A DNA stretch of 20,196 bases from an uncultured Desulfobacterales bacterium (GTDB lineage: Bacteria > Desulfobacterota > Desulfobacteria > Desulfobacterales > G020354645). Each line of letters starts with the position of its first letter. The stretch's first letter is position 1. Positions 15,444 to 20,196 of this stretch are shown here, in pieces. The position numbers were made by a program, and so were the translations under genes. Where the stretch lies: the NCBI GenBank assembly GCA_947259865.1, contig CAMYNZ010000008.1, forward strand, positions 1 through 20,196. Reading direction: 5' to 3'. Under the pieces are notes generated by a model that had not been told where the DNA came from, searched no databases, and saw nothing but the letters and a program-made list of their open reading frames with translations.

Positions 15444-16214
15444 TTAAAAATTTCCGACCAATGTCTGAAGAAGAGACATGCTGACGGTTTCACTCTTTCT
15501 GCCCGAGTCTAATTTAGGGTTCCATGAGGATATTGAAACCGCAATAACCTGTTCTGATTGCGCTAACCGGCTAAAAACGGATTGCATAACAGAAGATGGC
15601 GGGCCACCCCGGGCAGGATAGTTGTGGGCGGGGGACTCGCGCAAAGAAACCACATCGGTATCAAAATGAACGTATATAGGACCGGCAGGAAGCGGATAAT
15701 CGAGCAATGCTTCGACGTCGGCTAAATGCACGAGGGCGGAATCTTTCACCAATTTGCGCTCAGCGGGATCCAAATCACGCGCATCGGTCAAAATTACCTG
15801 ACTTTCCGGCAACGCGTTAAGGTTAACAGCTTGCGGCATGCTCTGCTCGCCTCGGCCGACAATCATGGCCAGCGGCATACCGCCCAAAAAACCACTGGGC
15901 GTTGTCTCCCAGGTATTAAAATCACCATGGGCATCAAACCATATCAGCCAAGGGTTGATACCGGCAGATTGCAGACCCGCCATAACACCCATCGCCGTAC
16001 AGCAGTCGCCAGCAATGCTTACAGGTCTTAAATCTGCAGAAATGGCTTGCGACACAAAATTGGCCAGTGGTTTATGGATTGCCGATATCCGTCTCTGTTT
16101 TTTTCCATCACTCGAAGCGGGATTATTTAGTATCCAGCCTGGTTTTGCTAAAGATTCCAGCTCCGGTATGGCTTCATCTAAAAAGGTGGGTGATAAGATA
16201 ACGCGATTTTTCAA
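15444..16214 (-). CDS. Arginase/agmatinase-fold (ureohydrolase family) protein with altered metal site
   Basis: The 256-residue protein keeps the core of the Mn-dependent arginase fold: D94-A-H96-G-D98 in LIWFDAHGDFNT, and D185-T-D187 in YVHFDTDVV. The first metal ligand differs. The usual GGDHS is A68-G-D-C71-C72-T-A, with Cys in place of the Mn(A) histidine. Such proteins may hydrolyse another guanidino or amide substrate, use a different metal, or be regulatory. TTG 16214 is the proposed start, with AAGGAAAGAG upstream on the minus strand. An in-frame ATG at 16286 would add 24 residues, about half of them encoded by the terminal repeat of a mobile-like element, so that extension is probably not native. 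The acetyltransferase gene follows on the same strand. Confidence 0.75.
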   Translation of the reverse strand: MKNRVILSPTFLDEAIPELESLAKPGWILNNPASSDGKKQRRISAIHKPLANFVSQAISADLRPVSIAGDCCTAMGVMAGLQSAGINPWLIWFDAHGDFNTWETTPSGFLGGMPLAMIVGRGEQSMPQAVNLNALPESQVILTDARDLDPAERKLVKDSALVHLADVEALLDYPLPAGPIYVHFDTDVVSLRESPAHNYPARGGPPSSVMQSVFSRLAQSEQVIAVSISSWNPKLDSGRKSETVSMSLLQTLVGNF

Positions 16215-16236
16215 TGTAATCTCTTTCCTTTCTCCA

Positions 16237-16573
16237 GAAGCTGTCTCAAAAATGCATTTTATCCGCCACCGTACTTTGGCGGACAAGGGCCCAATGGCGG
16301 TATTGTCCCGCGAATTGAAATGCTAATAAATCGCGGTAAGATGCCGCTCCCACTGTCCATATTGGATCGAGTTTAGTATACACCATGGTATTCAAAAATT
16401 GGTGGGAGTGGCTTCCAGCCACGAGGTGTACGTTTATCCGCCAGAGTGCGTTGGCGGACTTCGTTTTCAATCCGTGTGACGCCTTGATGCATACATTAAT
16501 CTGTTTAAATTAGATATGTAATCCCGCTTCAGCGGGGCCATTGAGCCTAGGCTACTATTTTTGAGACAGCTTC
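16237..16573. mobile_element. MITE-like element with 17-bp perfect terminal inverted repeats and nested hairpins
   Basis: GAAGCTGTCTCAAAAAT at 16237-16253 is exactly mirrored by ATTTTTGAGACAGCTTC at 16557-16573. The 337-base interval codes for no transposase. Ends of the form GCTGTCTCA...TGAGACAGC resemble those of some DDE-transposase insertion sequences (family assignment from memory). Inside are two direct copies of a hairpin (TCCGCCA-N8-TGGCGGA at 16262-16283 and 16437-16458), two oppositely oriented REP-like units (16331-16353 and 16402-16424), and a third hairpin CCCGCTTCAGCGGG at 16523-16536. I see no clear target-site duplication. It looks like a non-autonomous transposable element or a composite of extragenic palindromes. 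It separates the arginase-like gene from the next acetyltransferase gene. Confidence 0.65.
16331..16424. repeat. Pair of inverted REP-like palindromes
   Basis: A 23-base unit beginning GTGGGAG and ending CGA occurs on the plus strand at 16402-16424 (stem GTGGC/GCCAC). It occurs again on the minus strand at 16331-16353 (stem GCGG/CCGC). By eye 17 of 23 positions agree. The arrangement of two facing units around a 48-base spacer recalls REP doublets mobilised by RAYT transposases, although none is present here. Confidence 0.6.
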
Positions 16574-16633
16574 GAATTCCACTCACCGCACAAACCGGCT
16601 GCAGGGGCGATCACCCATCCGCTCGAATTGTTA
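16574..16633. other. Spacer between the palindromic element and the next gene
   Basis: Sixty bases follow the right terminal repeat before the acetyltransferase stop codon at 16634. I see no gene, hairpin or promoter in them. Together with the element, the whole gene-free stretch from 16215 to 16633 is accounted for. Confidence 0.5.
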
Positions 16634-17128
16634 TCAGGTATCCACCCATTTTTTATCAGCCAGGACAACAGAACTTTGAACCTGTCGGGTTGGGATTCTC
16701 CAGTACTTTTCGAGTAGCCTATCCTTGTCTGCTTTCGTTAAAAGTTGATACCCGTTTTTCTGATAAAAGGCGATGGCCCAGCCGGCATCTGCCCAGGTAC
16801 CGATCAGAATGGGTTTGTCTCCCGTTGATTCCAGGTGCTGCAACAGACGCCTACCGATGCCTTGACTTTGGAAGCGGGTTTTGACGTAAGCGTGCCGGAT
16901 TAACCGGACATCGCCCTTGTCCTGGATGCCCATGACTGCCACGAGTTTGCCGTCTATTTCAAATCCCCAGAAAACAACACCCTGCTCGATTTCTTTTTTG
17001 AGTTGTTCCCGGGACATATAGGGCTCATGCCAGCAGTCGGCCGGAATGACATCTCTGTATACCCGCGCTGCTTCATTGATGATCTCATCGATCATTTGGA
17101 ATTCTGATTGCCGGCACTTGCGAATCAT
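16634..17128 (-). CDS. GNAT-family N-acetyltransferase
   Basis: The 164-residue single-domain protein has an acetyl-CoA-binding loop at R85-F-Q-S-Q-G-I-G92, preceded by the strand VRLIRHAYV. Downstream, AFYQKNGY at 120-127 is the usual 'FYxKxGF' helix-turn of the family. N-terminal features (KCRQSEFQMIDEIINEAARVY) match a common uncharacterised subgroup; the acceptor is unknown. ATG 17128 is used; its Shine-Dalgarno is weak (AGGCAACG region). It is encoded on the same strand as, and upstream of, the palindromic element, so read-through into the arginase-like gene would have to cross several hairpins. About 80 gene-free bases separate it from the cupin gene upstream. Confidence 0.8.
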   Translation of the reverse strand: MIRKCRQSEFQMIDEIINEAARVYRDVIPADCWHEPYMSREQLKKEIEQGVVFWGFEIDGKLVAVMGIQDKGDVRLIRHAYVKTRFQSQGIGRRLLQHLESTGDKPILIGTWADAGWAIAFYQKNGYQLLTKADKDRLLEKYWRIPTRQVQSSVVLADKKWVDT

Positions 17129-17208
17129 AATTGTAGCGTTGCCTAGTGTGTCAGTCAGCGGTCTGGGCCCCCGGGCGAAATCCCGCTGCTCCTGATTGAT
17201 ATCCCGCC

Positions 17209-17688
17209 TTAATCCTTGTATTCATCAATGAGTTCGATTTCGGAAGCAGTGTGGAACGTTAATACCACCCAGTCTTTACTTCCGGAGATGGGCTGATGCC
17301 AGATATTTTCAGATAATGACGCCCACCGCAGCTCCAGGGGTCCATGCATGTCACTGCGCAAAGAAACACTCCGGGGCTTGGATTTTTCAAACACCCTGAT
17401 TTTGCCGCTTCCCTGGAGTGAAAGCACCCGCTGGTGGCTATTGGGGTGGCGTTCAATTTGAAACTCTCTACCGGCGCGGAAGACAACCACCCGACACGAA
17501 TTGATGCCTGCTGGAAAGCTTGCGTCACTCTCAGATAGCGGCAACTGAACCGAGCCGGCCGGCCTTTGCCGGTCAAGATCCAGTTGCCCCTTGGCCTCAG
17601 CAATAGCCGCATCGACGGCGATTCGCACAGGTTGATTTTCTAAAATACCCTCAAGTTTTCTCAAAATTGCTTTTTCGTGTAGATCCAT
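17209..17688 (-). CDS. Cupin-fold protein of unknown function
   Basis: The 159-residue protein has a helical N-terminus (about 1-40) and a C-terminal cupin-like beta-barrel. The segment RHPNSHQRVLSLQGSGKIRV (80-99) resembles cupin motif 1 with H81 and H85. ENIWHQPISGSKDWVVLTFH (127-146) resembles motif 2 with H131. The usual motif-1 Glu is not evident, so metal binding may be altered. Related folds include sugar-phosphate isomerase C-terminal domains and small-molecule sensors, and I cannot choose a function. The start has only a weak GAAAG upstream. A perfect 7-bp hairpin lies in its leader. The position among small minus-strand accessory genes gives no pathway clue. Confidence 0.65.
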   Translation of the reverse strand: MDLHEKAILRKLEGILENQPVRIAVDAAIAEAKGQLDLDRQRPAGSVQLPLSESDASFPAGINSCRVVVFRAGREFQIERHPNSHQRVLSLQGSGKIRVFEKSKPRSVSLRSDMHGPLELRWASLSENIWHQPISGSKDWVVLTFHTASEIELIDEYKD

Positions 17689-17701
17689 CTGTCTTTCAAA
17701 G

Positions 17702-17720
17702 GGGTCAAAAAACTTGACCC
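17702..17720. terminator. Perfect 7-bp hairpin between exported-protein and cupin genes
   Basis: GGGTCAA (17702-17708) pairs with TTGACCC (17714-17720) across a five-base A-rich loop. Read on the minus strand it lies 31 bases after the stop of the exported-protein gene and just before the cupin start. It could terminate or attenuate transcription; no T-run follows. Confidence 0.4.
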
Positions 17721-17751
17721 GGCTGCCGCAAAGGGCGATCGGCTGAAACGA

Positions 17752-18462
17752 TTATTCAGCACCAGCCGCATTCGCCTTGGTCACAATTTTCCATCCCTCT
17801 TTACCCAGCTGGAGCCTTACACGTTTTTGGCTAAAGCTCTGTCCGCCATTTTTAGAAGTATTGACAAAAAACGCGATGATCCTATTGTCAATCCAGACGG
17901 CATGCGATGGACCTGAAGTCGTATAATTTTTAGACCACTCCTGTTTGACCCCGTTATCGACAAACCGAAAAATAGTGATCCGATTGGGGCGGTATCCTGC
18001 TTCCAGGTCAAGGGAGGTTACGACACATCGTTTTAAATCCTTAGATATAATCGGGATACCCATAAAGGGGATAATGTGGCCGGATGAAGCGCTGATCATT
18101 AAATAACCGAACCCTTCCCAGCCCCGGACTTGTACCAGATAATACTGGGTCTGTTGAAAATAGGTTAAAAACCAGTAGGATTTCTTATTTTCATTGCCAG
18201 CTCCGGTGTTGCGCAGAAGGATCGGTGGGCCTGAAGCAATTTTCAACTGGAGTTCTCTATCATTGCGAACAATTTTGTCAGAAAAGCGTTTGATTTGATT
18301 GGATTCAAAGATCTTATTTGAACACGGCACACCGGATAGACCGCAAACCTTCTGAACGGCGATGCTTTCATCGCAATCTGCAGCAGCAAGTGAATGTCTG
18401 TAAAGCAGCCCTACTATAAGCATGCTTAACAGGATTAAGAAAATGGGTTTTTTATCTTTCAT
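17752..18462 (-). CDS. Exported protein of unknown function
   Basis: The 236-residue protein begins with a clear signal peptide: a basic start MKDKK, a hydrophobic core at about 7-20, and a likely cleavage around the AAA at 26-28. Cys30 does not sit in a good lipobox, so a lipoprotein is less likely. The mature part contains Cys40 and Cys47 (VCGLSGVPC) and beta-rich sequence with repeated aromatic-strand patterns (YWFLTYFQQTQYYLVQVRGW, ITIFRF, RIIAFFV), suggesting a periplasmic beta-propeller-like or beta-sandwich fold. No family is recognised. The ATG at 18462 is preferred over an ATG at 18552, because the latter would place 30 non-hydrophobic residues before the signal peptide. A GGGA on the minus strand lies shortly upstream. 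Confidence 0.7.
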   Translation of the reverse strand: MKDKKPIFLILLSMLIVGLLYRHSLAAADCDESIAVQKVCGLSGVPCSNKIFESNQIKRFSDKIVRNDRELQLKIASGPPILLRNTGAGNENKKSYWFLTYFQQTQYYLVQVRGWEGFGYLMISASSGHIIPFMGIPIISKDLKRCVVTSLDLEAGYRPNRITIFRFVDNGVKQEWSKNYTTSGPSHAVWIDNRIIAFFVNTSKNGGQSFSQKRVRLQLGKEGWKIVTKANAAGAE

Positions 18463-18586
18463 CTTTTCCCATCCCGCTATTATATCGCTGTTGGAATCCG
18501 GCCCGGGTTTAACCCTTGATACGCACTCGACACTATGGATTAGGTATTCCATTTTTTTCTGGGACTACCGTTAATCGCAATAACTT

Positions 18587-19462
18587 TCATACATCCTGTT
18601 TTCCAGGTATTTTGGATTCGCAAGGAACTCCCGTTTGACAGAGACCACAGCCATACCCATCAAAACCATAGTTGGCGGTGACATGTTCTTTGGTTGCCGA
18701 AAATAAGTGTTTGTAGCAAGCTTCCTTATTTTTTCCAGCTTCTGTTATTGCGCCGACCGGGCACCGCGGCATGCACTTTCCACAAATGCCCTGGGAGAAA
18801 AACAGACAGTATTGTTGATGATCCGTATAGGGCCTGGGGGTAGGCGGAACCTGTATCTGGGCGATAATAGAACCCGTGCGCATGGCCTTGCCTGCCGGGG
18901 TGATAAGCCCATCACAGAGACCGAAAGTCCCCAGTCCGGATGCAAAAGCCGCATGTCTTTCAGACCATGTGGACGCATAGCCAAATTTGGGTGAAATTCT
19001 GATACTAAATTGGGGGAGAAGGGCGGGGGCGACGACCCGGTATCCTTCTGACGCCAGAACCGCTACCAAATGTTTTCGAAGCTTCTCATTGACCTCTTCG
19101 CCAAAAATGCGGCCCCGGGCCCAGCGTTCAGCAGGATAAAATGTTTCTTTTCGATTATCGGTTTTAGTGGCCTTAATATGCGGCAAAATCCAGCTAATGA
19201 CCGTCAATTCCTCCGGTTTAATATGCAAACCCCTGAAGGTAACAGCGAATATTTCCCAGGGAGTTAAATGAAAGGGTCCCACGTGATCTTTGTAAGCTTC
19301 ATATAAAGGATCGTCCCCTTTTGAAAACCCAACAAGGGGCCCCTCAAAGGCTTTATCATTACTTTGATTTTTGAGTGTATTTTCAGAAGAGGTTTCAATG
19401 TAGCTTCTAAGGGTGTTTTCTATCCATATTGCAGTTTCGGCTGATTCATTCATCCTACTCAT
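18587..19462 (-). CDS. QueG-like 4Fe-4S protein (epoxyqueuosine reductase-related)
   Basis: The 291-residue protein ends in a ferredoxin-like module: C227-x2-C230-x3-C234-P, C249, and C272-x2-C275-x5-C281, with C219 just before. The N-terminal and middle parts (PLVGFSKGDDPLYEAYKDHVG; RHAAFASGLGTFGLCDGLITP) match the QueG-like iron-sulfur proteins of anaerobes. QueG reduces epoxyqueuosine with cobalamin and two [4Fe-4S] clusters, but this group is divergent and a queuosine role is not established. Candidate starts are TTG 19540, ATG 19462 and ATG 19453. ATG 19462 is chosen because family-like sequence begins near residue 8 and GAAAGTGAG lies just upstream; 19453 is equally possible. An acetyltransferase gene precedes it on the same strand by about 90 bases. 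Confidence 0.75.
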   Translation of the reverse strand: MSRMNESAETAIWIENTLRSYIETSSENTLKNQSNDKAFEGPLVGFSKGDDPLYEAYKDHVGPFHLTPWEIFAVTFRGLHIKPEELTVISWILPHIKATKTDNRKETFYPAERWARGRIFGEEVNEKLRKHLVAVLASEGYRVVAPALLPQFSIRISPKFGYASTWSERHAAFASGLGTFGLCDGLITPAGKAMRTGSIIAQIQVPPTPRPYTDHQQYCLFFSQGICGKCMPRCPVGAITEAGKNKEACYKHLFSATKEHVTANYGFDGYGCGLCQTGVPCESKIPGKQDV

Positions 19463-19551
19463 CTCACTTTCAATATTCAAATTAACGCGTGTTGCCGTTG
19501 ATGCTGATCGGGCGGCATCATATTGTCTAAAATCCTGCAAGAACCGTTGAC

Positions 19552-19974
19552 TTATGCTGTCGTCTTCCAGGATCGAGCCATAAATTTAAGCTGCGACATC
19601 TCCTGGAATCCCAGTTTCTTATAGAAGCTGTCAGCATCAGATGTCCACAGAACCTGTCTGAGCGGGGTGACATCCGGGTGTTCGATAATACACCCCATCA
19701 ACCATTTCCCAAGCCCCTGGCCTCTGAAATCCTCCCGGATAATCATGTCCAGGATGACGGCGTAAGCGACGCAATCCGTGAGGACCCGGGCGAATCCAAT
19801 CTGTTTTTCGTCTTTGAAAAGACTAAAACATATCGAATTCGCGATCGTCTTCTCGACATCTTCCCGGCTACGGTCTTTAGCCCAATATGATTGGCGCAGC
19901 ATACCGTGAAGGGCGTCAACGTCCACCCGCTGCTTTTCCGATGAAATATTAAAGTTTTGTTTCTGCCAATTCAT
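19552..19974 (-). CDS. GNAT-family N-acetyltransferase
   Basis: The 140-residue compact GNAT domain has acetyl-CoA loop R84-G-Q-G-L-G89, preceded by the strand AVILDMIIR. Its C-terminal WTSDADSFYKKLGFQEM carries the conserved 'FYxKLGF' element. The N-terminus (WQKQNFNISSEKQRVDVDALHGML...SYWAKDRS) is typical of a widespread uncharacterised subgroup whose members start at this point, supporting ATG 19974. AGGAG lies upstream on the minus strand with a long spacing of about 11-12 bases. Its first 26 bases overlap the end of a small Cys-containing frame. It is probably read together with the QueG-like gene downstream. Confidence 0.8.
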   Translation of the reverse strand: MNWQKQNFNISSEKQRVDVDALHGMLRQSYWAKDRSREDVEKTIANSICFSLFKDEKQIGFARVLTDCVAYAVILDMIIREDFRGQGLGKWLMGCIIEHPDVTPLRQVLWTSDADSFYKKLGFQEMSQLKFMARSWKTTA

Positions 19975-20161
19975 ACCCGCACTTTTCTCCTGAATGCATA
20001 AACTTCCAGGCCTGGCCGCACCTAAAACAATGATAGGATGGCGTACACTCGGGAAACAATATCAGCTTTTCGTGGCCTATCAATTCTGTACTAAAGCACT
20101 GTATATTTGTAAACCGATAATCCCACGAAATTCCTATTGTTTTCTTGTCACATGATATCAA
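19949..20161 (-). CDS. Possible small Cys-containing protein (zinc-ribbon-like), start uncertain
   Basis: The frame is open on the minus strand from a stop at 20186-20188 to 19949. TTG 20161 gives 70 codons; no ATG or good Shine-Dalgarno supports a start. The C-terminal half has C39-x6-H44/C45-x2-C48-x11-C60 (ECTPSYHCFRCGQAW...KCGYE), which could form a small metal-binding ribbon, and the composition looks protein-like. It overlaps the acetyltransferase start by 26 bases, as translationally coupled genes can. It may be a real small protein, a truncated gene or chance; no family is recognised. Confidence 0.3.
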   Translation of the reverse strand: MISCDKKTIGISWDYRFTNIQCFSTELIGHEKLILFPECTPSYHCFRCGQAWKFMHSGEKCGYELAETKL

Positions 20162-20196
20162 AATATGCCGGGGGTTGCTGATTAATTACGATGACT

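Noticed and set aside
16246..16470. 74-codon minus-strand frame inside the palindromic element
   Set aside because: It is made up of hairpin and repeat sequence and shows no transposase-like or other protein motif.
14879..19974. Three acetyltransferases, arginase-like, cupin and QueG-like genes as one biosynthetic or defence cluster
   Set aside because: They share a strand, but gaps, hairpins and a mobile-like element separate them, and no shared substrate or defence-type domain is visible.

Overview
The window looks like a chromosomal segment of a Gram-negative bacterium of moderate GC content, most probably a Desulfobacterota-type (deltaproteobacterial) heterotroph. That placement is inference. 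It rests on the mix of a NapH-like iron-sulfur membrane protein, acyl-CoA dehydrogenase, QueG-like ferredoxin and Mn-type superoxide dismutase, and on extragenic palindromes of a style I associate with that group. No rRNA, tRNA, CRISPR array, phage gene or complete transposase is visible.

Layout. (1) 135-2063: a membrane polyferredoxin fused to an N-terminal CuA-type cupredoxin domain. (2) 2108-4260: a strong sigma70-like promoter followed by a myo-inositol-1-phosphate synthase-family gene and a xylose-isomerase-like TIM-barrel gene, an apparent two-gene sugar/inositol phosphate unit. (3) 4337-5934: a stand-alone cyclic-nucleotide-binding-domain protein and an MDR-family oxidoreductase that has lost its zinc ligands. 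(4) 5962-7152 (minus): an acyl-CoA dehydrogenase whose last ~14 residues are encoded by a palindromic repeat. (5) A ~550-base divergent intergenic region with palindromic sites and a promoter. (6) 7702-12560: a complete, compact pyruvate dehydrogenase operon: E1 alpha, E1 beta, E2 with one lipoyl domain, and E3. It ends at a 10-bp hairpin. (7) 12641-13243 (minus): superoxide dismutase with its own -10 box and Shine-Dalgarno. (8) 13572-14702: a fold-type I aminotransferase bordered by degenerate 9-base repeat tracts. (9) 14879-20161: an all-minus-strand stretch of small accessory genes. These are three GNAT acetyltransferases, an arginase-fold protein with an altered metal ligand, a cupin, an exported protein, a QueG-like iron-sulfur protein and a possible Cys-rich small protein. 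A 337-base transposon-like palindromic element sits upstream of the arginase-like gene.

Functionally, the best-defined module converts pyruvate to acetyl-CoA and NADH. The acyl-CoA dehydrogenase is divergent from it and could share regulation. The copper/iron-sulfur membrane protein and superoxide dismutase suggest electron transfer and some exposure to oxygen. I see no convincing multi-gene system of a wholly new kind. The items most worth following up are the CuA-polyferredoxin fusion, the 17-bp inverted-repeat element with nested hairpins at 16237-16573, and the inositol-phosphate-synthase/TIM-barrel pair.
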